Assembly: GCF_900290235.1 (NCBI RefSeq) | Contig: NZ_OLMK01000009.1 | Coordinates: 248,001-312,000 of the forward strand | From: Streptomyces sp. MA5143a | Lineage (GTDB): Bacteria > Actinomycetota > Actinomycetes > Streptomycetales > Streptomycetaceae | DNA: 64,000 bases | Direction: 5' to 3' | Shown here: positions 31,529 to 40,197 of the stretch, one piece after another | How the letters are laid out: every line of letters starts with the position of its first letter | Position numbering within the stretch: the first letter of the stretch is position 1 | Notes under the pieces: model-generated | Told to the model about the DNA's origin: nothing | Database searches by the model: none | The model's input: the letters and a program-made list of their open reading frames with translations, nothing else | Translations under genes and position numbers: made by a program

Positions 31529-34006
31529 TTACCGATGGGTAGAGCGAGTGGTTCGCCGTAGGAGCGGCTGAGCTCCCCAGATGAGCTGGGCTCCCAGGAG
31601 AAGGGCTGCCCCTGCCGCGCCGACCCACAGGCCGTCGGCAGCGGCCATCGCGACGAGGCCGCCGCAGCACACGGCATGGCCCCACAAGCCGTACCGGACC
31701 ATGACGTCCTCGAAACGGTTGCCCCGGCTGCGACGCCAGACGTGTCGCGTGTATTCGAAGCCGGCCCCGGTCCAGCCGACATACAGAAGCCAGATCCCCA
31801 CGGGGCCTTCGGTCAGCGTGCCGTGCCCGAGCCAACCGAGGGCCCACAGTGCCGAGAGGGCGGGAAGGGCGTAGAGCCGGGCCAGCACAACCCGCTCGTG
31901 CGGGTTGGGACGGAAGACAGGTGGTGAGGGTGCCTGTGTCGGTGAGCTGTCCGCACCGCCGTTCTCGTGCTGCCGGGCCACTGGCTCGCGGGGCCGCCCC
32001 GACGGCTTGGCTCGCCGGACGCGAGCGATCTGGAGCTCGACCTCCGTCCGGTAGAGACGGTGGCTCTCCACGAGGTCCAGGGCCGACGCGATCAGCTCGT
32101 CGGCCTTCTCGATGAGGTCCTCGTCCGCGTACACCTCGGAGAGCCGGGTGAGCAGCTCGATGGTGACGGTCACGTCGCCGGAATGCCGGGCCAGGTGCAG
32201 GCCGCGGCGCAGGTGCTCCGTGGCCAGATCCCGTGAACCGAAGGGCATGACCTGTGCCAGGTCCAGCCTCGCCCGGGCGGCGACGGCCAGGTCTCCCGTC
32301 TCCTCGGCGGCCGCCGCGGCTCGTTCCAGGGCCCATGCCGCGCGGTCGGGCCGCCCGAGGGCACCCCAGGCCCGTCCGAGGCCGCTCCAGGAGACGGCCG
32401 CCTTGTCCCGCCGCCCCCGGCGTTCCCACGTTCGCGCGGCGCGAGCGTAGTGGTGTGCGGCTGCTCCGTCGTCGCCCCGAGCGGCGGAGTGCTCGGCCAG
32501 TTCGTCGTCGAACTCGGGGGAGAAGACCCCGATGCGGATACGCACGAGGTGGGCCGCCTCCGCACATGCGCGGGCGTCCTCGTGCAGGCCTGCCGCTCGG
32601 TACGTCCGGCTCATGGTCACGAGCAGTTCGGCTTCCCGTGCGTGATCCCGGCGTTCGTGTGCCGCGATCACTGCGTACCGCAGCAGGTGCAGGGCATCGA
32701 CGAGCTGGACCTGCCGCGTCAAGTGGACGATGAAAGGCGTCGCCAGGCCGTCGACCGCGGCGTACCGGCCGATCTCGACACCGAAGGCGGCGAGCGCCAC
32801 GGCCGCGTGCCTCTCCTGGTCGAGCCACCCCCCGGACGCGTCGGCGGCCCGTGCGGCGTGTGACAGCAGGAGCCGCTCCTGTGCCTCCCCGCTCTCTTCC
32901 CGCGACCCCTGAGCAGCCCACCTGTTCCGCGTGTACTGCCACATCAGGTCATGGAAGCGGAACCTCCCCTCCGTTCTGGTCCACTCCAGGAAGTACGTGT
33001 CGCAGAGCCGATGCAGTGCCCTTCGCGCCTCCGAGACGGTCGTGCCGCCCAGCGCGGCCGCCGCGTCGGCGTCGAAATCGGCACCCGGATGCACCGACAG
33101 GAGGTGGAGCAGCCGACCGTCCCGCTCGTCCAGCAGCGCGTACGACGCGTCGTACAGAGGCGTCAGCCCCAGCTCGGTGAGCCGGTCGTCCGGCGTGCGT
33201 AACGCGTCGATGAAGTCCGCCACGACGGTCGCCGGCTCGCGCAGCCTGGTCGCGGCGAATCTGAGGGAGTGCGGGAGGTGGCTGCAGTGTTCTGCCACTT
33301 CGAGCAGTGTGCTCTCGTCGAACTCCTGGTCCGGCAGGCCGTCCCGCAGGAGAGCGAGGGAGGCCTTTGGCGACAGCTTGTCCACGGTGAAGACCCCCAC
33401 ACCCGGGACCTCCGGTCGGGTTCGTGAGGTGACCAGCAGCCGGTGGTGGTCGTCGCCTGGGACCAAGGACCGCAACTGCTCCGGGTCCACCACATCCTCG
33501 ACGAGGATCAGCAGCCCTTCCTTCTCACGGCGCAGAGCGGCCCGCCACTCCTGCTCCAGGCTCGCTCTCAGGGAAGGCAGCTCAGGACCGGGGAGGCCCA
33601 ACTGTCTCAGCAGCGCCTGCAGCAACGGTGGCACGCTCTGTATGGTGTCCGCCCCGTGCGCCCGTACGTCCAGGTGGAGGATCCGCCCTCGGAGCCAGCC
33701 CTTGTCGCGCGCCCGGTACGCGGCCTCCAGAGCCAGGCTCGTCTTCCCCACCCCGCCCGGCCCTGCCAGGGCGAGGGCCGGAGTCTCGGGTCGTACCGAG
33801 GGGTCCAGGAATCGCTGGAGCACCGCCAGTTCCCGTGCCCTCCCGACAAGCCCCGTCGGGCGCGGCGGCAGGGCGTCGGTGAGGCGTACGGGGACGGACG
33901 CCGCGGCCCCTGTGTTGATGGAGCCGATGTAGCCCGCCTGGAAGACGGTGCTGCCTTCCACAGAGCCGCCGACTTCGTTGCTCGTGCCTCCCGTTTCGCC
34001 CGGCAC
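31529..34006 (-). CDS. NLR-like STAND ATPase (NB-ARC, TPR-like array, C-terminal membrane segments)
   Basis: The 825-residue protein has a Walker A GPGGVGKTS (82-90), Walker B-like LLILVEDV (165-172), sensor-type LLVTSRTRPEV, and a winged-helix region, then a long helical array (about 400-700) of TPR-like units such as EAELLVTMSRTYRAAGLHED. Two hydrophobic stretches near 735-775 and 785-815 look membrane-spanning. Residues 10-28 (NEVGGSVEGSTVFQAGYIG) resemble the Gly/Val/Gln amyloid-signalling motifs that precede actinobacterial NLRs. The start is GTG 34006. Leu269 is a TTA codon, implying dependence on bldA tRNA. GC content is lower than in the flanks, suggesting acquisition. A signalling or defence role is inferred. 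Confidence 0.85.
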   Translation of the reverse strand: MPGETGGTSNEVGGSVEGSTVFQAGYIGSINTGAAASVPVRLTDALPPRPTGLVGRARELAVLQRFLDPSVRPETPALALAGPGGVGKTSLALEAAYRARDKGWLRGRILHLDVRAHGADTIQSVPPLLQALLRQLGLPGPELPSLRASLEQEWRAALRREKEGLLILVEDVVDPEQLRSLVPGDDHHRLLVTSRTRPEVPGVGVFTVDKLSPKASLALLRDGLPDQEFDESTLLEVAEHCSHLPHSLRFAATRLREPATVVADFIDALRTPDDRLTELGLTPLYDASYALLDERDGRLLHLLSVHPGADFDADAAAALGGTTVSEARRALHRLCDTYFLEWTRTEGRFRFHDLMWQYTRNRWAAQGSREESGEAQERLLLSHAARAADASGGWLDQERHAAVALAAFGVEIGRYAAVDGLATPFIVHLTRQVQLVDALHLLRYAVIAAHERRDHAREAELLVTMSRTYRAAGLHEDARACAEAAHLVRIRIGVFSPEFDDELAEHSAARGDDGAAAHHYARAARTWERRGRRDKAAVSWSGLGRAWGALGRPDRAAWALERAAAAAEETGDLAVAARARLDLAQVMPFGSRDLATEHLRRGLHLARHSGDVTVTIELLTRLSEVYADEDLIEKADELIASALDLVESHRLYRTEVELQIARVRRAKPSGRPREPVARQHENGGADSSPTQAPSPPVFRPNPHERVVLARLYALPALSALWALGWLGHGTLTEGPVGIWLLYVGWTGAGFEYTRHVWRRSRGNRFEDVMVRYGLWGHAVCCGGLVAMAAADGLWVGAAGAALLLGAQLIWGAQPLLRRTTRSTHR

Positions 34007-34068
34007 CCCGGCGCACCCCCCGTGAAGCGTGACACTGGTACATGGGTATCACGCTTGCACCATGGGCG

Positions 34069-34878
34069 TCAGCGGTCGCGGAGGGCCTCCTCGATCGTGC
34101 GCATGACCTCCTCCAGAGGGGCGTCCGTGCGGGCCACGGTCACGAGGACCTCGCCGTGGGCGGAGGCCGTCGCGGCGGCCGGTTCCGGGGCCATGGAGCG
34201 GCCGGCGCCGATGCCGGTGCCGAAGGTCTTGCGGACGATGGCGAACGCGTGGTCGAGCTGGGTCTCCACGTCGCCCTGGCCGCCGGAGCGGAGCCAGCGG
34301 CGCAGGACGTGGTTGTGGGCGGTGACGACCGCGGACGCGGCCACCTCCGCGAGCAGCGGGTCGTCGTTGCCGTCGTCGACATGGGCGTGCTCGTCGAAGT
34401 GGCCCAGCAGATAACGGGTGAAGAGGCGCTCGTAGCGGGCCACGGAGGCGATCTCCGCCTCGCGCAGGGTGGGGACCTCACGGGTCAGCTTGTAGCGGGC
34501 GACGGAGATCTCCGGCCGCGCCGCGTACATCTTCATGACTTCCTTGATGCCCCGGCACACCGTGTCGAGCGGGTGCTCGTGCGGCGGTGCCGCGTTGAGC
34601 ACGGCCTCCGCGCGGATCAGCGTGTCGTCGTGGTCCGGGAAGATCGCCTCTTCCTTGGAGCGGAAGTGGCGGAAGAAGGTGCGGCGGGCGACACCGGCCG
34701 CCGCCGCGATCTCGTCGACGGTGGTCGCCTCGTACCCCTTGGTCGAGAACAGCTCCATGGCCGCGGCCGCCAGTTCCCGGCGCATCTTGAGCCGTTGGGC
34801 GGCGGCGCGACTGCCCGCGGCACTCTCCGGCGCGTCGGGCGTAGCTGGTGTACGTGAGGACTTGGCGGGCTGGGACAT
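34069..34878 (-). CDS. TetR-family transcriptional regulator
   Basis: The 269-residue protein has a TetR helix-turn-helix: LKMRRELAAAAMELFSTKGY, TTVDEIAAAAGVARRTFFRHF and RSKEEAIFPDHDD. The rest is an all-helical ligand domain. It lies on the same strand as, and 160 bases downstream of, the double 3-hydroxyacyl-CoA dehydrogenase gene, which suggests an acyl-CoA-responsive regulator. The ligand is unknown. ATG 34878 (MSQPAKSS) is chosen; an in-frame ATG at 34896 would add six residues. The 62-base gap to the STAND gene holds no clear terminator. Confidence 0.9.
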   Translation of the reverse strand: MSQPAKSSRTPATPDAPESAAGSRAAAQRLKMRRELAAAAMELFSTKGYEATTVDEIAAAAGVARRTFFRHFRSKEEAIFPDHDDTLIRAEAVLNAAPPHEHPLDTVCRGIKEVMKMYAARPEISVARYKLTREVPTLREAEIASVARYERLFTRYLLGHFDEHAHVDDGNDDPLLAEVAASAVVTAHNHVLRRWLRSGGQGDVETQLDHAFAIVRKTFGTGIGAGRSMAPEPAAATASAHGEVLVTVARTDAPLEEVMRTIEEALRDR

Positions 34879-35038
34879 GCCCCGAACGTACTGCATCCGC
34901 GCAGGAGAGTGCGCAGGTCCACCGATCCCCCCGCCCCGCGCGGGCGGGGGAGTACGGGTGCCGGAGGGCACGGACCGGCCGCCCGGGGAGAGCAGTCCGC
35001 CCCAGTCCGTGCCCTCGTGGAACCAGTCGCCCGGCCGC

Positions 35039-36853
35039 TCAGCGCTTGGCATATTCGCGGAAGCCGCGGCCGGTCTTGCGGCCGAGGCAGCCCGCGGCCA
35101 CCAGATGCTCCAGCAGCGGCGCGGGGGCGAGCCCCGGGTCGCGGAACTCGCGGTGCAGGACCTTCTCGATGGCCAGCGAGACGTCCAGCCCCACCACGTC
35201 CAGCAGTTCGAACGGACCCATCGGGTAGCCGCCGCCCAGCTTCATCGCCGCGTCGATGTCGTCCAGCGTCGCGTAGTGCTCCTCCACCATCTTGATCGCG
35301 TTGTTCAGGTACGGGAACAGCAGCGCGTTCACGATGAACCCGGCCCGGTCGCCGCAGTCCACCGGGTGCTTGCGGATGGCGCCGCACAGCTCGCGGACGG
35401 TGGCGTGGACGTCCTCGGCCGTCAGGACCGTGCGGACCACCTCGACCAGCTTCATCGCCGGCGCGGGGTTGAAGAAGTGCATCCCGATCACGTCCTGCGG
35501 GCGCGAGGTCGCGCGGGCGCAGGCCACGACGGGCAGCGAGGACGTGGTGGTGGCGAGGATCGCCCCCGGCTTGCAGACCTTGTCGAAGGTCGCGAACAGC
35601 TGCCGCTTGACCTCCAGGTCCTCCGCGACGGCCTCCAGCGCCAGGTCGACGTCCGCGAACGCGTCGTACGAGCCCGCCGGGGTGATCCGGTCCAGGGTCT
35701 CGGCGGCGGCCTCGACCGTCATCCGGCCCTTGTCGACCGACCGCGACAGCGACTTGCCGATACGGGCCTTGGCGGCCTGCGCCTTCTCCTCGGTGCGCGC
35801 GGCCAGGACGACCTCGTAGCCGGCCTTGGCGAACACCTCGGCGATCCCGGACGCCATGGTCCCGGACCCCGCCACCCCGACCGAGCGGACCGTGCGCCCG
35901 GGGACCGTGGCGACCCCCTCCAGCGGCGTCAGCGCGTCCCGCACGACGGTGGCGGAGCCGGGCGCCTCGTAGGTGTAGAAGCCGCGCCCCGACTTGCGGC
36001 CCGTCAGGCCCGCCTCGCTGAGCTGCTTGAGGATCGGCGCCGGCGCGTGCAGCCGGTCGTGCGAGGCCGCGTACATGGCGTCCAGCACCGTACGGGCGGT
36101 GTCGACGCCGATCAGGTCGAGCAGCGCCAGCGGGCCCATCGGCAGACCGCAGCCGAGCCGCATCGCCGCGTCGATGTCCTCGCGGGAGGCGTACTTGGCC
36201 TCGTACATCGCGGCGGCCTGGTTGAGGTAGCCGAACAGCAGCCCGTCGGCGACGAATCCGGGCCGGTCGCCGACCGCGACGGGCTCCTTGCCCAGGTCGA
36301 GCGCGAGGTTCGTGACGGCGGTGACGGCCTGCGGCGCGGTCAGCACCGAGGAGACCACCTCGACCAGCCTCATCGCGGGCGCCGGGTTGAAGAAGTGCAG
36401 CCCCAGCACCCGCTCGGGGTGCGCGGAGTCGGCCGCCAGCCGGGTGACCGAGAGGGCGTTGGTGCCGGTGGCGAGCACCGTCTCGGGACGCACGATCGCG
36501 TCCAGCTCCCGGAAGAGCTGCTGCTTGATGTCGTACGACTCCGGGACGACCTCGATCACCAGGTCGGCGTCGGCGGCGGCCCGCAGGTCGGTGAAGGTGC
36601 GGAAGCGGGCGAGGGCGTCACCGCGTTCCCGCTCGGTGATCCGCCCGCGTGCCACGGCACGCTCCGTCGAGGACTCCAGCGCCGCGACGGCACGGGCGGC
36701 GGCCGCCTCGCTGATGTCGATGCCGATGACCTCGCGGCCGGCCCGGGCCAGCACCTCGGCGATGCCGGTGCCCATGGTGCCGAGGCCGATGACGGCGATC
36801 GTGGTGAGAGGGGACTGCGGGGACAGGGGCGAGTCGGAAAGGGGAGTGGCCAT
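35039..36853 (-). CDS. Tandem-fused 3-hydroxyacyl-CoA (3-hydroxybutyryl-CoA) dehydrogenase
   Basis: This 604-residue protein is two complete 3-hydroxyacyl-CoA dehydrogenases in a row. Each half has an NAD-binding start (VIGLGTMGTGIAEVLARAG; VGVAGSGTMASGIAEVFAKAG), the catalytic HFFNPAPAM with a nearby Glu, and a C-terminal helical domain ending SGRGFYTYE or TGRGFREYA. Single-unit enzymes are about 285 residues. It should oxidise or reduce 3-hydroxyacyl-CoA, for instance supplying crotonyl-CoA precursors to Ccr. The second half has GSGTMASG, Ala for the third Gly of the motif. ATG 36853 follows TGGAG; the frame is open beyond, without conserved sequence. Confidence 0.92.
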   Translation of the reverse strand: MATPLSDSPLSPQSPLTTIAVIGLGTMGTGIAEVLARAGREVIGIDISEAAAARAVAALESSTERAVARGRITERERGDALARFRTFTDLRAAADADLVIEVVPESYDIKQQLFRELDAIVRPETVLATGTNALSVTRLAADSAHPERVLGLHFFNPAPAMRLVEVVSSVLTAPQAVTAVTNLALDLGKEPVAVGDRPGFVADGLLFGYLNQAAAMYEAKYASREDIDAAMRLGCGLPMGPLALLDLIGVDTARTVLDAMYAASHDRLHAPAPILKQLSEAGLTGRKSGRGFYTYEAPGSATVVRDALTPLEGVATVPGRTVRSVGVAGSGTMASGIAEVFAKAGYEVVLAARTEEKAQAAKARIGKSLSRSVDKGRMTVEAAAETLDRITPAGSYDAFADVDLALEAVAEDLEVKRQLFATFDKVCKPGAILATTTSSLPVVACARATSRPQDVIGMHFFNPAPAMKLVEVVRTVLTAEDVHATVRELCGAIRKHPVDCGDRAGFIVNALLFPYLNNAIKMVEEHYATLDDIDAAMKLGGGYPMGPFELLDVVGLDVSLAIEKVLHREFRDPGLAPAPLLEHLVAAGCLGRKTGRGFREYAKR

Positions 36854-37044
36854 CGCGGGACTCCAGGGATGAGGGTGACGACTGAGGAAGCGCCCGGGTA
36901 CGCCGACGAGGGCGCGACCAGCGCGTGGAGTGCGGGTGCTGCCGGGCTGCGAGCGCACACGCCCGGTGCCGCCGCCGTGGGCGTGCACACGCCCAGGGGG
37001 AACGGCTGAACCGACCGGCCCTGTCCCGAGGCCGCGTCGCACTG

Positions 37045-37059
37045 CGGTACTGCGTACCG
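37045..37059. promoter_or_regulatory. Palindrome CGGTAC-TGC-GTACCG
   Basis: A perfect six-base inverted repeat with a three-base spacer, about 190 bases before the dehydrogenase start. Candidate regulator site; the nearby TetR gene is an obvious but untested partner. Confidence 0.4.
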
Positions 37060-37108
37060 AACCGACTGCGCTCACGACGGCCGCGTCACCAGACCGTCGA
37101 AGCGAATA

Positions 37109-37123
37109 CGAGTGGGTCACTCG
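37109..37123. promoter_or_regulatory. Palindrome CGAGTG-GGT-CACTCG
   Basis: A perfect six-base inverted repeat with a three-base spacer and the same geometry as the one at 37045. It lies 96 bases before the HEAT-repeat start and is a candidate operator. Confidence 0.4.
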
Positions 37124-37205
37124 CTCGTCTGAGCTTAACCGGTGGGTAACGAGCGCGCCAGCCCCCGTCTTTGTGATGTAGGTCCCTGACGGCGGGCCCC
37201 GCCCG

Positions 37206-37211
37206 TAATCT
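37206..37211 (+). promoter_or_regulatory. Probable -10 box of the HEAT-repeat gene (leaderless)
   Basis: TAATCT lies seven bases before ATG 37219, and no ribosome site is visible between them, which fits a leaderless transcript. No convincing -35 box is seen. Confidence 0.45.
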
Positions 37212-37218
37212 CGACGGT

Positions 37219-37794
37219 ATGGACGAAGCGTTGCGATCGCTCACGGAGCGTGTGCGGAACGAGTCGGGCGGATCGGCCGGCTGCGAACGGCTCCTCGCCA
37301 CCGAGGACACCGACGAGCTGGCCTCCGTGCTCACCGCGCCCGGACAGCCCTTGTGGGCGCGCGAGGTGGCCGCCTTCCGGCTCGGGGCGGCGGGGGACCG
37401 GCGGGCCTTCGAGGCGCTCGTCCTGCTCCTCAACCACCGCGACCCGCCCCGCTGCGCCTCGGCGGCGTACGCGCTGGCCCGGCTCGGCGACCCGCGCACC
37501 GCCCGCGCGGCCGCCGCCCTCGCCACCAACGAACTGCGCGTCGCCTACGCCCTGCACCCGGTCCGGCTGCTCGTCGAGCTCCGCGCGCCCGAGGCCGTGC
37601 CCGCACTGATCACCACCCTCGAACGCCGGCTCACCCCGCACGACCCCTACCGCCGGGTGGCCCTCGCCTGCGTGGAGGGCCTCGGGGCGCTGGGCGACAC
37701 CCGGGCCAGACGGGTCCTCAGCGAGGCGCTCGCCCACCCGGCGCTGGCGGAGGCCGCGGTGCACGCCCTGGCCAGGATCCCGAGACAGCGCTGA
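37219..37794 (+). CDS. HEAT-repeat protein
   Basis: The 191-residue protein consists of helical pairs with HEAT/PBS-lyase-repeat character. Examples are EVAAFRLGAAGDRRAFEALV, RCASAAYALARLGDPRTARA and RVALACVEGLGALGDTRARR. Such repeats bind proteins; a few act as bilin lyase-like scaffolds, but no phycobilin context exists here. The partner is unknown. It converges on the GNAT gene across a GC-rich hairpin. Confidence 0.8.
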   Translation: MDEALRSLTERVRNESGGSAGCERLLATEDTDELASVLTAPGQPLWAREVAAFRLGAAGDRRAFEALVLLLNHRDPPRCASAAYALARLGDPRTARAAAALATNELRVAYALHPVRLLVELRAPEAVPALITTLERRLTPHDPYRRVALACVEGLGALGDTRARRVLSEALAHPALAEAAVHALARIPRQR

Positions 37795-37801
37795 CGCCCG
37801 G

Positions 37802-37818
37802 CGGGGGCGCCGCCCCCG
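37802..37818. terminator. GC-rich hairpin between convergent genes
   Basis: CGGGGGC (37802-37808) pairs with GCCCCCG (37812-37818) around GCC. It lies between the stops of the HEAT-repeat and GNAT genes and probably terminates one or both. Confidence 0.6.
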
Positions 37819-37840
37819 GGTGTGCGCGGACCGGCGCCGC

Positions 37841-38389
37841 TCAGGGAGTGTTCTCGCCGGGCCCCAGCCTGAGGGCGTACCGCAGCTCCGGTATCTCCAC
37901 CCCGTCCACCTCGAAGGTGCCCTCGACGCCGTCCGGCGCGAAGCCGTGCTGCTCGTAGAAGCGGCCGGCCCGGGTGTTCTCCTTGAACACCCACAGGAAC
38001 ACCCGGGGGTACCCGGCGGCCCGGCAGCGGTCGAGCGAGGTCCGCAGCAGCGCCCCGCCGACGCCGCCGCCGAGATGACCCGGCCGTACGTAGATCGCGT
38101 ACAACTCGGCGTCCCCGGTGCGGATGTCGCCCTCCCGGTACGGCCCGTACGCCGCCCAGCCGAGCGCCTCCCCGGCGCGCTCGGCGACCAGGTTCACCAC
38201 CGGGTTGCCGGCCTTGAGGAGCATTCCGCGCCGCATCTCCGCGTCCTCGGCCACGTCCAGCCCGTCGAGGTACGACCGTGGGACGAGCCCCGCGTACGCC
38301 GTGCGCCAGCCGTCGACCCGGATCTCGGCGACGGCACGGCAGTCGGTCAGGGCCATGTGCCGGACCCGGAGGTCATGAAGATCATCCAT
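37841..38389 (-). CDS. GNAT-family N-acetyltransferase
   Basis: The 182-residue protein has GNAT motifs: AVAEIRVDGWRTAYAGLVP at the N-terminus, AELYAIYVRPGHLGGGVGGALL (the acetyl-CoA pyrophosphate loop) and VFLWVFKENTRAGRFYEQHGF. It would acetylate an amine on a small molecule or protein; the substrate is unknown. The start is ATG 38389. A strong terminator hairpin separates it from the upstream hydrolase gene, so it probably has its own promoter in the short gap. Confidence 0.88.
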   Translation of the reverse strand: MDDLHDLRVRHMALTDCRAVAEIRVDGWRTAYAGLVPRSYLDGLDVAEDAEMRRGMLLKAGNPVVNLVAERAGEALGWAAYGPYREGDIRTGDAELYAIYVRPGHLGGGVGGALLRTSLDRCRAAGYPRVFLWVFKENTRAGRFYEQHGFAPDGVEGTFEVDGVEIPELRYALRLGPGENTP

Positions 38390-38413
38390 GGGGGCACCCT
38401 AGGCGGGCCGACG

Positions 38414-38446
38414 CTCGGGGGGCGGGGATTTTCCCCGCTCCCCGAG
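38414..38446 (-). terminator. Strong terminator after the secreted hydrolase gene
   Basis: CTCGGGG (38414-38420) and GCGGGGA (38422-38428) pair with TCCCCGC (38432-38438) and CCCCGAG (38440-38446). This makes a 15-base stem with one G-T wobble and a three-base loop. It lies 18 bases past the stop at 38464. Confidence 0.85.
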
Positions 38447-38463
38447 GGGTCGCCGGGGTCGGG

Positions 38464-40035
38464 TCAGCCGCGGAAGCCCAGCAGGCCGTGGAGGGTCGAG
38501 CCGCGTGACGCGGCGGACGCGGCCTTGCCCTTGCGCGGCTTGGGGTCCGGCTGCTTCTTGCACACCGCGTCGGCCTCACCGGTGCCGCGCGGCACCGTGC
38601 CGTCGGTCAGATAGGCGGCCAGATGCCGGTCCAGACAGGCGTTCCCGCTCAGCGAGATGCCGTGGTTCCCGCCGCCCTGCTCGACCACCAGGCTGGAGCC
38701 GCGCAGCAGGTGATGGGTCATGACACCGCCCTCGTACGGGGTGGCGGCGTCGTCGGTGGCCTGGAGGATCAGGACCGGTGGCAGCGCGTCGTTGGAGACG
38801 TCCACGGGGTTCAGGGACGCCGTGGGCCAGAACGCGCACGGCGCGTTGTACCAGGCGTTGTTCCAGGTCATGAAGGGCGCCTTCTCGTACACCCCCCAGT
38901 TGTCGTCACGCCACCGGTCCCAGTCGCGCGGCCAGTGCGCGTCACGGCACTGCACCGCGGTGTAGACGCTGTAGCCGTTGACGCCCGCGGAGTCGACGGC
39001 GGCGAAGTTCTCGTACGCCTCGACCAGCGGGTCGTCGTCCTTCTTCTTCACGAACGCCGCGAACGCGGCGGCCAGGTCGGGCCAGTAGCCGTTGTAGTAC
39101 CCGCCGGGCATGAAGGTGTCCTCCAGTTCGGAGGCGCCCACCTTGCCGTCCGCGGGCTTCCTGGCCAGCGCCGACCGCATCGCGTACCACTTGCCCTCGA
39201 CCTTCCGCGGATCGGCGCCGAGCCGGTAGGTCCCGTTGTGCCTGGCGATCCAGGCCATCAGCGCCCGGTGGCGGTCGTCGAACGCGTGGTCCTGCCGGAG
39301 GTTGTTCTCGTACCAGACCCCGGTGGGGTCGACGACCGAGTCCAGCACCGCGCGCCGTACCCGGTGGGGGAAGAGCTTGGCGTACACGGCGCCCAGATAG
39401 GTGCCGTACGAGTACCCGAAGTAGTTGATCTTCTTCGCGCCGAGCGCCGCGCGGATGGCGTCGATGTCCTCGGCAGCGCTGACCGTGTCGATGTACGGCA
39501 GCACGTCCCCGTACTTCGCGGCGCACGCCCGGGCGAAGTCCTCGGCGCGCTTCAGATTCGCCTTCTCCGTCTTGCCGGTGACCGGCAGGGAGTTGGGGCG
39601 CACCGGCGCGAACTGGGCCGGCCGGCAGTTCAGGGCGGGCCTGCTGGCGCCGACGCCGCGCGGGTCGAAGCCGATGACGTCGTACCGCGCGGCCACCTTC
39701 TTCGGCAGGGAGGTGGCGACGTAGCCGGCCAGGGTGAGTCCGCTGCCGCCGGGGCCACCGGGGTTGACCAGCAGCGGTCCCTGGTACTTCTTCGCGGTGT
39801 GCCGCACGCGCGACAGGGCGAGCGTGATCTTCCTGCCCCGCGGGTCGGCGTGGTTCAGCGGCACCTTCAGGGAGGCGCACTGGAGGGTCGGATACGCGCT
39901 GGTGGCGCACTTCTTCCAGGAGAGCTTCGCCACCGGGGCGGCCGCGGAGCCGCCGCTCGCGTCGGCGGGGACCGCCGTGACCATCCCGGCCAGCACGGCG
40001 GCGGCACCGCACAGGGCGGTCGCGCGTTTCTTCAT
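38464..40035 (-). CDS. Secreted alpha/beta hydrolase, tripeptidyl-aminopeptidase-like
   Basis: The 523-residue exported protein starts MKKRATALCGAAAVLAGMVT with a signal peptide ending near ADA-SGG. It has the oxyanion motif NPGGPGGSG, nucleophile elbow GYSYGTYLG, and the TAP-like C-terminal domain with ILQATDDAATPYEGG (Asp) and GGGNHGISLSG (His). Relatives (SlpD/SlpE/Tap group) remove N-terminal tripeptides or short peptides outside the cell. ATG 40035 is chosen for the signal peptide. A strong hairpin terminates it downstream. It has an isolated transcription unit. Confidence 0.9.
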   Translation of the reverse strand: MKKRATALCGAAAVLAGMVTAVPADASGGSAAAPVAKLSWKKCATSAYPTLQCASLKVPLNHADPRGRKITLALSRVRHTAKKYQGPLLVNPGGPGGSGLTLAGYVATSLPKKVAARYDVIGFDPRGVGASRPALNCRPAQFAPVRPNSLPVTGKTEKANLKRAEDFARACAAKYGDVLPYIDTVSAAEDIDAIRAALGAKKINYFGYSYGTYLGAVYAKLFPHRVRRAVLDSVVDPTGVWYENNLRQDHAFDDRHRALMAWIARHNGTYRLGADPRKVEGKWYAMRSALARKPADGKVGASELEDTFMPGGYYNGYWPDLAAAFAAFVKKKDDDPLVEAYENFAAVDSAGVNGYSVYTAVQCRDAHWPRDWDRWRDDNWGVYEKAPFMTWNNAWYNAPCAFWPTASLNPVDVSNDALPPVLILQATDDAATPYEGGVMTHHLLRGSSLVVEQGGGNHGISLSGNACLDRHLAAYLTDGTVPRGTGEADAVCKKQPDPKPRKGKAASAASRGSTLHGLLGFRG

Positions 40036-40197
40036 CTGTCAGGTCTCCCAGGACGGAGGATGCCGAGCCGTGCACACCACGGCCTTTGGTCGCATCGTCC
40101 CGGAATGAGGGCACGGAAGAACCCGGTCTGTCACATCTTGACCCGATCGGTGATGAAGGAGCGCCCGGATGACCCCCAACCGGTCGGGGATGTTCTT

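Larger units (their letters stand above)
36854..37218. other. 365-base divergent intergenic region
   Basis: No gene is seen between the dehydrogenase (minus) and the HEAT-repeat gene (plus). The region holds two palindromes of identical 6-3-6 geometry (37045-37059 and 37109-37123) and a -10-like TAATCT (37206-37211). It is the likely control region for both genes. Confidence 0.6.
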
